Below are positions 7,986-16,138 of a DNA stretch of 38,133 nt, piece after piece. Position 1 is the first letter of the stretch. The number at the start of each line of letters is the position of its first letter. Below the pieces are notes generated by a model. The model had not been told where the DNA came from and did not search any database. It saw nothing but the letters and a program-made list of their open reading frames with translations. Source of the stretch: Firmicutes bacterium HGW-Firmicutes-4 (GTDB taxonomy: Bacteria; Bacillota; Clostridia; Eubacteriales; Eubacteriaceae); the NCBI GenBank assembly GCA_002841405.1, contig PGZR01000016.1:1-38133 (forward strand), read 5' to 3'. The translations under genes and the position numbers were made by a program.

Positions 7986-8041
7986 CTATTCAGTCTCCTT
8001 TTTTTCTTATGTTGACCCTATTGATGAGCCTTTAAATCACC

Positions 8042-8464
8042 TTACTCACCAATTATTTTGATAAGCACCCGCTTATCCCGTTTTCCATCAAATTCAAAGT
8101 AAAAAATCTGTTCCCACTGGCCAAAATCCAGCTTGCCGGCGGTGATGGCCACCACGGTTTCTCTGCCCATAATCGTTCGTTTCAAATGGGCATCGGCATT
8201 ATCTTCATAACCATTATGCCGATACTGACTATACGGCTTTTCCGGTGCCAGTTTTTCGAGCCAGACCTCATAATCCTGATGTAAGCCGCTCTCATCATCG
8301 TTTATAAATACACTGGCCGTGATATTCATTGCATTGATCAAAACCAGCCCCTCTTTTATGCCACTTTCTGCCAATGCTTTCTCAACATCTCTCGTAATAT
8401 TGATCAATCCTCTTCGTCTGGGTAAATTAAAATGCAACTCTTTGCGATAAGAAATCATTTCCAA
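8042..8464 (-). CDS. YjbQ family (UPF0047) protein
   Basis: 140 residues, a full-length single domain. Typical family motifs are seen: [18 protein letters not shown], a histidine-rich centre ([20 protein letters not shown]) and [18 protein letters not shown] at the end. Some members show weak thiamine-phosphate synthase activity when overexpressed; the physiological role is unsettled. The gene lies between argD and the nicotinamidase-like gene and probably shares their transcript. Confidence 0.9.
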   Translation of the reverse strand: MEMISYRKELHFNLPRRRGLINITRDVEKALAESGIKEGLVLINAMNITASVFINDDESGLHQDYEVWLEKLAPEKPYSQYRHNGYEDNADAHLKRTIMGRETVVAITAGKLDFGQWEQIFYFEFDGKRDKRVLIKIIGE

Positions 8465-8524
8465 TTCTCCTTGTTTTTCTTTATTCTACTACAAAAAACC
8501 GAAGGCGTGAAGTCATTCATAATT

Positions 8525-9709
8525 CTATACCAAATTCAAAATACTTTTTAAGATCCCAATCATTTCGTCGATCTGTTTTTTATCAATCACCAATGGCGGT
8601 AGGAATCGCAATACATTTGGTCCGGCGGTGATGATGAGCAGTCCCCGTTCCTGGGTTTTTGCGATGATATCTGCAACCGGACGATCCAGCTCCAGGGCCT
8701 GCATTAACCCCATCCCGCGTCGTTTCTTGATCACCGGATAATCGCTGACCAGCTTATCCAGTTGCGCTTCCAGATAACTGCTGACCTCTTTGACATGATC
8801 CAGCAAAGCAGTCTGCTCATAGAGATCCAAGACCACCTCAACGGCTGCGCCAGCCAGGGGATTAAAGCCATAGGTGGTGCCGTGATCGCCCGGTTCTAAA
8901 ACCGTGGCGGCTTTTCCCCGGGCCGCAAAAGCACCGACAGGAATGCCGCAGCCGAGGGCCTTGGCTGAAGTCACCACATCCGGGATGACGCCATAAGCCT
9001 GGTAAGCAAACATTTCTCCGACCCGTCCCATGCCGCATTGAATTTCATCCAGCATCAACAGCAGATCATGTTCTTCACAAAGCTTTTTCACCCCGCTTAC
9101 AAACTCAGCGGTGGCCGGATACAGGCCCCCTTCGCCCTGAACGGTTTCCATTAATATGGCACAGGTTTTTTCATTAATCTGCGCTTTGACACTGGCCAGG
9201 TTATTAAACTGGGCAAACTTGATATTTGGCATCATCGGGCCAAAAGCTTCCTGGTATTTGGGTTGTCCGGTAACTGCCAAAGCCCCCATGCTGCGGCCGT
9301 GAAAGGAATGCTCCATGGCAATGATTTCGCCAGCGGGACTGCCGGTCTTATTAAAATAATATTTTCGGGCAATTTTTAACGCTCCTTCGATGGCTTCGGT
9401 TCCGGAATTGGTAAAGAACACCTTCTCCATCCCCGATACCCGGGCAAACTTCTCAGCCGCCTCGGCCGAGGGCTTGTTATAAAACAAATTGGAGGTATGA
9501 ATTAATTGATCGATCTGCGCTTTCAGGGCCTGGTTATATGTTTTGTTTTGATAACCTAAGGCAAACACGCCAATGCCCGCTGCAAAATCAAGATATTTTT
9601 TGCCCGCGTCGTCATAGAGATAAACACCTTCCCCGGATTCCAATACAATCGGATAGCGATTGTAGGTTTTTAAAAAAAAGTCTTCGGCTTTTTCGATGGT
9701 CTGATTCAT
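8525..9709 (-). CDS. argD: Acetylornithine/succinylornithine-type class III aminotransferase
   Basis: 394 residues. PLP-dependent fold type I, class III: GTEA phosphate-binding loop at 103-106, HSFHGRS at 134-140, Asp221 (LDEIQCGMGR) and the Schiff-base Lys250 (TSAKALGCGIP). Role: transfer of the delta-amino group of N-acetylornithine to 2-oxoglutarate in arginine synthesis. The usual GGNPLA motif reads GFNPLA here, and no other arginine gene is nearby, so a related omega-amino-acid substrate is possible. ATG at 9707-9709 was chosen over the GTG three codons upstream because AAAGGA lies 10 bases before it but only 2 before the GTG. A strong promoter lies just upstream (9740-9768). Confidence 0.87.
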   Translation of the reverse strand: MNQTIEKAEDFFLKTYNRYPIVLESGEGVYLYDDAGKKYLDFAAGIGVFALGYQNKTYNQALKAQIDQLIHTSNLFYNKPSAEAAEKFARVSGMEKVFFTNSGTEAIEGALKIARKYYFNKTGSPAGEIIAMEHSFHGRSMGALAVTGQPKYQEAFGPMMPNIKFAQFNNLASVKAQINEKTCAILMETVQGEGGLYPATAEFVSGVKKLCEEHDLLLMLDEIQCGMGRVGEMFAYQAYGVIPDVVTSAKALGCGIPVGAFAARGKAATVLEPGDHGTTYGFNPLAGAAVEVVLDLYEQTALLDHVKEVSSYLEAQLDKLVSDYPVIKKRRGMGLMQALELDRPVADIIAKTQERGLLIITAGPNVLRFLPPLVIDKKQIDEMIGILKSILNLV

Positions 9710-9739
9710 GTATAACACGTCCTTTCAAATTTGTTTGTA

Positions 9740-9768
9740 ATTGTAACACACCATTATTTTAATTGCAA
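9740..9768 (-). promoter_or_regulatory. Sigma-70-type promoter of argD
   Basis: Leftward TTGCAA (9763-9768), 17-base spacer, TACAAT (9740-9745), 31 bases before the argD ATG. It has the same hexamers and spacing as the divergent MarR promoter. Confidence 0.75.
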
Positions 9769-9794
9769 GTAACAACTATTGTTTTTGTCAAACA

Positions 9795-9823
9795 TTGCAA
9801 ATGCAAAGCAAACATGCTACAAT
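9795..9823 (+). promoter_or_regulatory. Sigma-70-type promoter of the MarR gene, with overlapping palindrome
   Basis: TTGCAA (9795-9800), 17-base spacer, TACAAT (9818-9823), 25 bases before ATG. The -35 box is part of the palindrome TTGCA-AA-TGCAA (9795-9806), a possible autoregulatory operator. Confidence 0.72.
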
Positions 9824-9848
9824 AAACCCATCTTAAGGAGGTGCTATT

Positions 9849-10289
9849 ATGAATCGAGCCGAACCAAAACAATTTCGAGAACAAATCCGAATCCTTGAAC
9901 GAAAACTGGGACTCCTAAAAAAAAATAATGGCAGCTGCTGCGCCGCCGTTCTGAGTCTGGCCCAATGCCACGCCTTAGTGGAAATCGGCCGTATTAACTC
10001 GATTTCTTTAAAGGATCTGGCCGTCATCCTGGCCATTGATATGAGTACCACCAGCCGCACCGTGGACGGTCTTGTAAAAAAGGGCTATGTCCAACGCATC
10101 CCTTCACTTGAAGACCGGCGTAGTGTTGACATATCCCTTACTGAATCTGGCAAAGTTATATTTGAAACAATTGAAAGTAATAATGACACTTTCTTTGCCG
10201 ATATTTTTGCAAACATTCCCAATGACGAAAAAATGACGGTGCTTCATGCCCTGGATGTCATTCTGGCAGCTTTTGATCAGGAATCTTAA
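9849..10289 (+). CDS. MarR family transcriptional regulator with N-terminal Cys pair
   Basis: 146 residues with a winged-helix MarR fold. The recognition region is DMSTTSRTVDGLVKKGYVQR followed by the wing SLEDRRSVDISLTESG, where the DRR motif is diagnostic. An adjacent pair of Cys (NGSCCAAV) and a third Cys (LAQCHALVEIGR) lie just before the DNA-binding domain. Such clustering suggests a thiol- or metal-responsive regulator, but this is inference. It is divergent from argD across an intergenic region with two matching promoters. Natural targets are itself and the argD group. ATG is preceded by AAGGAGG. Confidence 0.9.
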   Translation: MNRAEPKQFREQIRILERKLGLLKKNNGSCCAAVLSLAQCHALVEIGRINSISLKDLAVILAIDMSTTSRTVDGLVKKGYVQRIPSLEDRRSVDISLTESGKVIFETIESNNDTFFADIFANIPNDEKMTVLHALDVILAAFDQES

Positions 10290-10331
10290 GGCACCTTGAA
10301 ATAAGATGCCAACCGCAGATGTTTTGTGATC

Positions 10332-10396
10332 TTATCGCTCAGACGTCCCCATGCGCAGGTCGTATACCCTGGTTATCTGCCAGCTTTCTGCGATAA
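10332..10396. repeat. 65-bp element bounded by inverted repeat TTATCGC/GCGATAA
   Basis: TTATCGC at 10332-10338 and GCGATAA at 10390-10396 bound a GC-richer core that can also fold internally (CTGG and CCAG arms). It stands alone in the gap between the MarR and HxlR genes. It may be a short dispersed repeat or a structured RNA; a terminator is less likely because no T run follows on the MarR strand. Confidence 0.3.
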
Positions 10397-10468
10397 ATTG
10401 ATGACTAAATATAAAATTAAATTCGCGTATTAGCCTATACCTTATTCTAAAGTGACAAGGAGTTTTAC

Positions 10469-10834
10469 ATGAAAATCCGCACTGATTATACCTGCCCCCT
10501 TGAGATTGTCCACGATATTATCAAAGGCAAATGGAAAACCATCATCATTTTTCAGATGAGAACTGGCGCTGTTTCGCTCTCGCAACTGGAGAAAAGCATC
10601 GCTGGCATCAGCCAAAAGATGCTCTTGCAGCAATTGAAAGAGCTTCGATATTTTGGGCTTGTCACCAAAGAAAACGCTCCAGGCTATCCCCTTCATGTTG
10701 ATTACGATCTCACAAAACGAGGCAAACAGATACTTAAAGCCATTGAAATTATGCAGGAAGTTGGCATTGACTATATGATTGAGCATCACCTGACCGAGAG
10801 CTTGGAGCAGAAGGGCATCAGTTATCCAAAATAG
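10469..10834 (+). CDS. HxlR family transcriptional regulator
   Basis: 121 residues, the usual length for HxlR winged-helix regulators. Motifs: CPLEIVHDIIKGKWKTIIIF at the N-terminus with the conserved Cys9, then ISQKMLLQQLKELRYFGLV and VDYDLTKRGKQI. Family knowledge: many HxlR proteins sense electrophiles or redox state through that N-terminal Cys (YodB, HypR). The cysteine hydrolase follows 99 bases downstream in the same direction, with an inverted repeat at its promoter, so it is the likely target. The start is preceded by ACAAGGAG. Confidence 0.93.
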   Translation: MKIRTDYTCPLEIVHDIIKGKWKTIIIFQMRTGAVSLSQLEKSIAGISQKMLLQQLKELRYFGLVTKENAPGYPLHVDYDLTKRGKQILKAIEIMQEVGIDYMIEHHLTESLEQKGISYPK

Positions 10835-10860
10835 TTACCGATTTTTCCATATTTGTAGCA

Positions 10861-10880
10861 TACCCACAAAAAAGTGGGTA
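10861..10880. promoter_or_regulatory. Perfect inverted repeat, candidate HxlR operator
   Basis: TACCCAC, six A, GTGGGTA. It ends one base before the -35-like hexamer of the cysteine hydrolase promoter. No T run follows, so it is not a terminator of the HxlR gene. Confidence 0.55.
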
Positions 10881-10881
10881 A

Positions 10882-10910
10882 TTTACCTCCTGATTAAAAT
10901 GAATTATACT
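10882..10910 (+). promoter_or_regulatory. Promoter of the cysteine hydrolase gene
   Basis: TTTACC (10882-10887), 17-base spacer, TATACT (10905-10910), 23 bases before ATG. The -35 is weak, which would suit an activator or repressor acting from the adjacent repeat. Confidence 0.55.
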
Positions 10911-10933
10911 GTCAAAAACAAGGAGGTTTATAA

Positions 10934-11485
10934 ATGAAAAAAGCACTTATTCTCATCGATATTCAAAATGATTATTTTCCGGGCGGCCGTTTTGAGCTTA
11001 ATCAGCCGGATGCCGCGGCTCAAAATGCCAAGCGCGCTTTGGATTACTTTAGAAAAAAAGGACGGCCCATTTTTCATGTTCAGCACATCAACACAAACGC
11101 TGAAGCCCCTTTTTTCATCGCCAATACCGCAGGAGTCAATATTCATCCCCTGGTATCGCCCTTTCCCGGCGAAAGCCTGATTGTTAAAAATACCCCGGAT
11201 AGTTTCGTTAATACGGATTTGTTTCAGTCCCTCAATGAATTGGGTATCAAACAGGTAGTGATCTGCGGCATGATGAGCCATATGTGTATTGACACAACGG
11301 TGCGTTCCGCCAAGAGACTGGGACTCGCCATTGAATTACTGAGCGACGCCTGCACCACCAGAGATCTACGCTGGGAAAACACCCCAGTTCCTGCTAAACT
11401 TGTTCACGCCACGTTTATGGCGGCCCTGCAAAATACCTTTGCTGATGTCAAGGAAACAATGACGTTTATAAAATCTGATCCCTGA
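10934..11485 (+). CDS. Isochorismatase-family cysteine hydrolase
   Basis: 183 residues. Catalytic triad Asp9 (LIDIQNDYFPGG), Lys85 (IVKNTPDSF) and Cys118 (MMSHMCIDTTVR). The second half has the family signature (LLSDACTTRD). The metal-ligand pattern of true nicotinamidases is not evident, so it is more likely one of the broad YcaC/isochorismatase-like amidases or esterases; the substrate is unknown. This is the second member of the family in the window and only distantly similar to the one at 7458-7985. It is preceded by ACAAGGAGG and by the candidate HxlR operator, so it is probably induced by the stress the HxlR protein senses. Confidence 0.9.
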   Translation: MKKALILIDIQNDYFPGGRFELNQPDAAAQNAKRALDYFRKKGRPIFHVQHINTNAEAPFFIANTAGVNIHPLVSPFPGESLIVKNTPDSFVNTDLFQSLNELGIKQVVICGMMSHMCIDTTVRSAKRLGLAIELLSDACTTRDLRWENTPVPAKLVHATFMAALQNTFADVKETMTFIKSDP

Positions 11486-11531
11486 TTAGAGCCTAGTGTG
11501 ATGAGTGGCCGTTCTTTATTGCTTGTTGAAG

Positions 11532-14420
11532 CTACTCGCGTTCTTTTAAAATTTCTACCAGAGAAATCTTTTTCAGGTGCCTACCAACCATAAAATTAAC
11601 GGCGGCGTAAGCACCTAAAATAATCGCCACCATGATCAGATCGGATTGGGGTGACATGGTGGCATTCATCCCGGCCGAAACATTGGATACCATGTAGGGG
11701 AAAATCTTATTGATAATCATTTTACTGACCGGAATGGCAATAATTGTCGAGAGCGCAACCGTATAGAAGGTAGTGCCCAGGTATAGCTTTTTTATTTCCC
11801 GTTCATTATAGCCAAACACCTTGATTAATGAAATGCTAAAGGTTGATTTATCAATCATCATTTTTACTAACAAATACATCACAATCGCAAAGAGCAGTAC
11901 CGATGCGCCCAGAATGGTAATAACCAACCCATACATCATCGTGAACATTTGTCTGGCCGCAGCGACCATTTTATCGACCGTTATGACGGTGGCAATTCTT
12001 CCCGCTTCAATCGATAGTTCCTGATCAGACATCAGCGTATTATAGTAGTCGTCTTCCTTTCCAAACAGCTCGCGCATGTTATTAATATCCATGAAAATAT
12101 ACAGGCCGCTGGCAAAATTCACCACTTCTTTTACCCTAAAGTTATAGTTTCGATCTTCCAGATTATCAGACAATGTAATCTCATCGCCCACTTTATAACC
12201 GAACTTATTGGCAACTGAGTCAGAAATGACCACATCATTTTTTTCGCCAGCCAGCGAAAAATCAAAATAGGGGTTTTCATCATCAATCCCCTGAACCGTC
12301 ACGTCCATCTCACCTCCGGTTAAATAAAGGTCTGCCGTCAAGGACTCGGTATAAGCTTTTGTGGCATCACCGGGAGCCGTTTCCATGGGATATTTCAGCA
12401 GGTAAAGGTAATTGTAGGCGACATCGGAGGCCACATTATTGACATAGGCACTGACACTCCCATAAATACTGAATCCAAAAACCATCAGCAAAATGGCAAT
12501 AGAAAGTCCACAGAACAGCGTGATATTTCCCCGAATTTCCCGCAACAGCTGGCGAATCCGATAGCGATTAATAAAACCCATCTCCTTTAAGTCAATGTTT
12601 GTAAGCGGATGCTGTTTCTTTTCCCGTCTGAGCAGTTTGAGTGGCGCCATTGATAATTTGTTGTTGATAACCATATAATTGACAAACAAAGCAATTAATA
12701 TCGGTAGCAAAATGCCATAAATCAAAAGATAGGGCGGAAATACGATCGTATAACCGGGGTAAGAGTAATAGGCAACATTTTCTTTAATATTTTCTCCTAT
12801 TAGCAGAAAACCCAAGCCCGTTCCCAGCATTGATGCTGCTGTGACAATCACCGTTGGCAAGATCATAAAATGTCTCAGCAGCTCTTTTTTTACGTAACCC
12901 ATTGAATAGAGTGCCCCAATCACGGCGCTTTCCTTATCAATGGTATGAATGACAAATACTGAAATCATATAAGCAATTAAGGTGAGTATAATCACCCCCG
13001 CTATTAAAGCAGAGTTTTTATTGATCGCTGCATCGCTTTTACAGCTTGTAATCCGCTGATTATCATCAGCCTCCAGAAAGGTGATCAGATTGACGTATTG
13101 ATAATCCATATTTTGATCGATAAAATTAGTGACCTGGTTTTTAAGTTCTCCCATCCCACTGTTTAACTCGGCCGAGCCATTACGCAAGGTATTGACCCCA
13201 CTTGCTACGGCTAAACTGCCTTGATACAAGCCATCTGCACCCGCTGACAATTCCAGCGACCCGGAATAGGCCGATTCGACACCATTGGTATAAGCGCTCA
13301 GGCCCTCTTTAAAGGCTTTATAACTATCCAGCTGGGCTTTCATGGTATTAAGGGCCATCACAGCATTCGCATCGGACTCGCCAATGGTTTTGATTAAACG
13401 ATCAATCACGGTACCGTAATTATCGCCGGTAACGGTGACTGTTATCCCCATCTTTTCAAATTCACTATTTACTTGAGCAATCATCCCCTGAAAAACATCG
13501 TCAGCAGCTTTATTCAAGGTTACATTGGCACTTGTCAATTCTTCTAAACCTGAGCTTAATTGATCGGTTCCATTTGCCAGACTGCCTGCTCCCGCTGCCA
13601 ATTCACTGCTTCCTTGTTCGAGCGAGCTGGTTCCATTGGCCAGTTTTTGCGTCCCATCCGCCAATTCATTAACGCCACCGGATAAATCATTCTTTCCTTT
13701 TTCAATGGTATTGATGATTTCTTGCATATATTTATTGGCGACCCTGTTTTTATCAAAATCCAGATCGATCAGTTTTTCTTTTAGTTCAGAAGCAGTCAGA
13801 TTCCCATCCAACTTGTAACTGTAATTGTATTCGACATTGAGATCTTCTGCCAGCAATTGATTAAATTCCGCTTCAGAGACAAATCCAAGGCTGAATTGTG
13901 TTAAATCCGCCAACACGTCCGAAACATTTTGGACGACATTGGAGTAATCCGGGACTGTTGCTATCCCGGTCACCAGATAGCTTTTGTGATTCACGATCAT
14001 CGACTCACCAACATCGATCCGATGATTTTCGGCATAATGTTTCTCCAGAACGATTTCACCCGTTTGATCGGCCAGCCTTCCTGCTTCCAGCTCAATGGTA
14101 TTAATGTTATTTCGATTTTTAAAGATCCGCAGAATGGACTTTTCAGGACCCGGCAAATCGACATAGAAGGCTGCTTCGGTTCTTGCTCCCAGCTTTTCAA
14201 GTTGCTGCTGCTGATTTTCGGTTAGCGGAACATAAACTGAAAATTCGCCGTCTTCCAGGCGATTCTTTTCATTATTTTTATCAATGGTATAATTGACAAC
14301 ATCGGTAGAGCCAGCCATACTGACGACCAACGCCAGCGAAAAGATGATTAAAAATGCCAATGCTCCATATCGTACCCAGTTATCTTTGAGTTCTCGGATG
14401 ATGCGCTTATTTAAAATCAT
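11532..14420 (-). CDS. FtsX-type ABC transporter permease with long extracytoplasmic repeat domain
   Basis: 962 residues from the chosen start. One N-terminal membrane helix (about 15-35) is followed by a large extracytoplasmic region, an FtsX core of three helices (about 470-610), a second MacB-like periplasmic domain and a C-terminal FtsX core (about 830-960). The first extracytoplasmic region contains runs of an 11- to 14-residue repeat of the form (L)A.G...L..G...L, for example ADGTQKLANGTSSL and AAGAGSLANGTDQL, predicted to be elongated. Such repeats also occur in YhgE/Pip-type proteins. The ATP-binding partner is immediately upstream. ATG at 14418-14420 (MILNKR) was preferred to ATG at 14433-14435 because GGTAGG lies 6-7 bases before it. 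The cargo is unknown; export of a peptide, lipid or toxic compound is likely. Confidence 0.9.
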   Translation of the reverse strand: MILNKRIIRELKDNWVRYGALAFLIIFSLALVVSMAGSTDVVNYTIDKNNEKNRLEDGEFSVYVPLTENQQQQLEKLGARTEAAFYVDLPGPEKSILRIFKNRNNINTIELEAGRLADQTGEIVLEKHYAENHRIDVGESMIVNHKSYLVTGIATVPDYSNVVQNVSDVLADLTQFSLGFVSEAEFNQLLAEDLNVEYNYSYKLDGNLTASELKEKLIDLDFDKNRVANKYMQEIINTIEKGKNDLSGGVNELADGTQKLANGTSSLEQGSSELAAGAGSLANGTDQLSSGLEELTSANVTLNKAADDVFQGMIAQVNSEFEKMGITVTVTGDNYGTVIDRLIKTIGESDANAVMALNTMKAQLDSYKAFKEGLSAYTNGVESAYSGSLELSAGADGLYQGSLAVASGVNTLRNGSAELNSGMGELKNQVTNFIDQNMDYQYVNLITFLEADDNQRITSCKSDAAINKNSALIAGVIILTLIAYMISVFVIHTIDKESAVIGALYSMGYVKKELLRHFMILPTVIVTAASMLGTGLGFLLIGENIKENVAYYSYPGYTIVFPPYLLIYGILLPILIALFVNYMVINNKLSMAPLKLLRREKKQHPLTNIDLKEMGFINRYRIRQLLREIRGNITLFCGLSIAILLMVFGFSIYGSVSAYVNNVASDVAYNYLYLLKYPMETAPGDATKAYTESLTADLYLTGGEMDVTVQGIDDENPYFDFSLAGEKNDVVISDSVANKFGYKVGDEITLSDNLEDRNYNFRVKEVVNFASGLYIFMDINNMRELFGKEDDYYNTLMSDQELSIEAGRIATVITVDKMVAAARQMFTMMYGLVITILGASVLLFAIVMYLLVKMMIDKSTFSISLIKVFGYNEREIKKLYLGTTFYTVALSTIIAIPVSKMIINKIFPYMVSNVSAGMNATMSPQSDLIMVAIILGAYAAVNFMVGRHLKKISLVEILKERE

Positions 14421-14428
14421 TGAAAAAC

Positions 14429-15127
14429 CTACCATTCCAGTTGACTGGCCGGTTTTAATACCGTATTGGCGTAGTCCTGGCTGATTTGGCCGTCTTTGAT
14501 TTTGATGACACGATGAACCATCTCTTTAATCGCAGTATTATGGGTAACAATGAGCATGGTGGTCCCATATTTTTTGTTAATCTTCTCTATCAGCATCAGA
14601 ATCTCCCGAGATGCCTGATAGTCCAGCGCTCCGGTCGGTTCGTCACACAATAACAGTTCGGGGTTCTTGATCAGTGCCCGGGCAATGGCACACCGCTGTT
14701 GCTGCCCCCCCGATAATTGGGAGGGAAATTTTTTCTGATGCTCGGATAATCCCAATATTTCCATCAACTCGTTAATATCCAGTGGTGTTTTGGTCAGGTA
14801 TTCACAAACCTGGATATTTTCTTTAACGGTAAGATTGGGAACCAGATTGTAAAACTGAAAAATAAAACCCAGCAAATTACGTCGATATAGCGATGATTCT
14901 TTGGGATTCAGTTTAGAAATCTCAATATCATTTATTTTTATGCTGCCACTATCGATGGTATCCAATCCGCCGATGGTATTAAGCAGCGTCGATTTTCCCG
15001 ATCCACTTGGCCCCAATATCGCACAGATCTGGCCCTTTTGAATGCCCGTCGAAACACCTTTAAGTACCTGAACATAGCTTCCCCCTTCGCCATAACTTTT
15101 TTTTATATCATTCACTTCAATAAACAT
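14429..15127 (-). CDS. ABC transporter ATP-binding protein (MacB/LolD type)
   Basis: 232 residues from ATG at 15125-15127, chosen because AAAGGGG lies 6 bases before it; the in-frame TTG nine codons upstream lacks a ribosome site. Walker A is GPSGSGKST, the Q loop is FQFYNL, the signature is LSGGQQQR and Walker B is [12 protein letters not shown], followed by the H-loop His in IVTHN. It belongs to the MacB/LolD class that pairs with FtsX-fold permeases, as here: the permease starts a few bases after its stop. The operon carries a TetR-type operator 77-93 bases upstream. Confidence 0.95.
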   Translation of the reverse strand: MFIEVNDIKKSYGEGGSYVQVLKGVSTGIQKGQICAILGPSGSGKSTLLNTIGGLDTIDSGSIKINDIEISKLNPKESSLYRRNLLGFIFQFYNLVPNLTVKENIQVCEYLTKTPLDINELMEILGLSEHQKKFPSQLSGGQQQRCAIARALIKNPELLLCDEPTGALDYQASREILMLIEKINKKYGTTMLIVTHNTAIKEMVHRVIKIKDGQISQDYANTVLKPASQLEW

Positions 15128-15203
15128 TTTTGCCCCTTTCATCTCAAGCATCAATTTTTTTGACTTATTTTTTGATTTGCTAAAACCGCTTGAAGTTTGC
15201 GCA

Positions 15204-15220
15204 ACATAACAGTGTTATGT
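15204..15220. promoter_or_regulatory. TetR operator upstream of the ABC exporter operon
   Basis: Perfect 17-bp palindrome ACATAACA-G-TGTTATGT, shared with one mismatch at 15938-15954 before the TetR gene. Confidence 0.82.
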
Positions 15221-15225
15221 CCGGT

Positions 15226-15261
15226 TTAAAAATAAAATTGAATTCCAGATTCGAATTCAAT
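15226..15261 (-). terminator. Terminator of the TetR gene
   Basis: ATTGAATTC and GAATTCAAT (15237-15261) flank a 7-base loop and are followed leftward by TTTATTTTT. This separates tetR transcription from the ABC operon, whose operator begins 6 bases further on. Confidence 0.8.
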
Positions 15262-15288
15262 CGTATTTTTCGATGTTACTGTTTTATA

Positions 15289-15912
15289 CTATTCCTTTTT
15301 TAAGATCTCCAACCAGCCACCAGTCAGGTATTTGGCAATGATCTCCGCTTGAATCAGGGCTTCTTCCAAAGTCAATCCATGGGTCAGCAATTGGGCAAAT
15401 GAGGACGTCTCCAGATGGGCCAGCCAATGCATGGTGTAGGGATTGATCTCATTTTCCCGACCATTCACTGAAGTAATATGATCCAGAAATTGAAGCGTAT
15501 TTTTTTCCATCAAGTCGACCAGTTCATCATAGAAATTCTCATAGGCTGATCCGTTGGCTTTACTCAGAAGTAGAAGAAACGCCTCTTTATTGGCGTACAT
15601 ATACGTTACAAATTCACGGCCCTGTTGAATTCCATCCTCAATTAATTCCTGCGGCGTTGTTTTTGCTTCCGCATAAATTACTTGCTCTTTTTCGGTATGA
15701 TGGATAATGAACATTTTTACATCTTCAGCAACATTTTTTACCAATGCCGCAAACAGATCATTCTTATCTTTAAAAAAGAAATATAATGCACCCGTTGTTA
15801 CCCCGGCTTTTTTGCAAATTTTTCGCATTGATGCTTTTTCGTAGCCCAGTTCAAGAAACTCATCCTTGGCAACTTTTAATAGCCGTTCTCGTGTTTCTGT
15901 TTCATTCCCCAT
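15289..15912 (-). CDS. TetR/AcrR family regulator of the ABC exporter
   Basis: 207 residues. The N-terminal helix-turn-helix (about 5-50) contains TRERLLKVAKDEFLELGYEK and the recognition part GVTTGALYFFFKDKNDLF. The C-terminal ligand domain is all-helical and unassigned. Two near-identical 17-bp operators, one before this gene and one before the ABC operon, show that it very likely represses both and is released by a ligand that the exporter removes. The DNA-binding role is certain by family; the ligand is unknown. It ends in its own terminator. Confidence 0.93.
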   Translation of the reverse strand: MGNETETRERLLKVAKDEFLELGYEKASMRKICKKAGVTTGALYFFFKDKNDLFAALVKNVAEDVKMFIIHHTEKEQVIYAEAKTTPQELIEDGIQQGREFVTYMYANKEAFLLLLSKANGSAYENFYDELVDLMEKNTLQFLDHITSVNGRENEINPYTMHWLAHLETSSFAQLLTHGLTLEEALIQAEIIAKYLTGGWLEILKKE

Positions 15913-15937
15913 TTTACACCTTTGTTCAAACCATTTT

Positions 15938-15954
15938 AGATAACAGTGTTATGT
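15938..15954. promoter_or_regulatory. TetR operator upstream of the TetR gene (autoregulation)
   Basis: AGATAACA-G-TGTTATGT, one base different from the perfect palindrome at 15204-15220. It starts 26 bases before the TetR start codon, so a bound repressor would block transcription. Confidence 0.78.
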
Positions 15955-15979
15955 TACCATGATAATCCGCTCATGTCAA

Positions 15980-16021
15980 TCCTTGTGGCCTCGAATTGGA
16001 GTTTGAACCAGACCACAAGGA
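15980..16021. repeat. Inverted repeat of unknown role
   Basis: TCCTTGTGG (15980-15988) and CCACAAGGA (16013-16021) form a 9-bp stem with a 24-base loop, in the gap between the TetR gene and the end of the binding-protein gene. No T run follows on either side. Confidence 0.3.
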
Positions 16022-16138
16022 GACAAGCTGCGAGAAATCCGGGCCTGCGGATCCTTAAAACGATTAATCAGGTATTATTTTAATCATACCGTTATCTGTC
16101 TGCAGATTTTTCATTTGTACTTTGCGTTTGCTATAATA

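Noticed and set aside
7059-9709. Arginine biosynthesis operon around argD
   Set aside because: No other arg gene is present; the neighbours are a YjbQ-like, a hydrolase and a TfoX-like gene.
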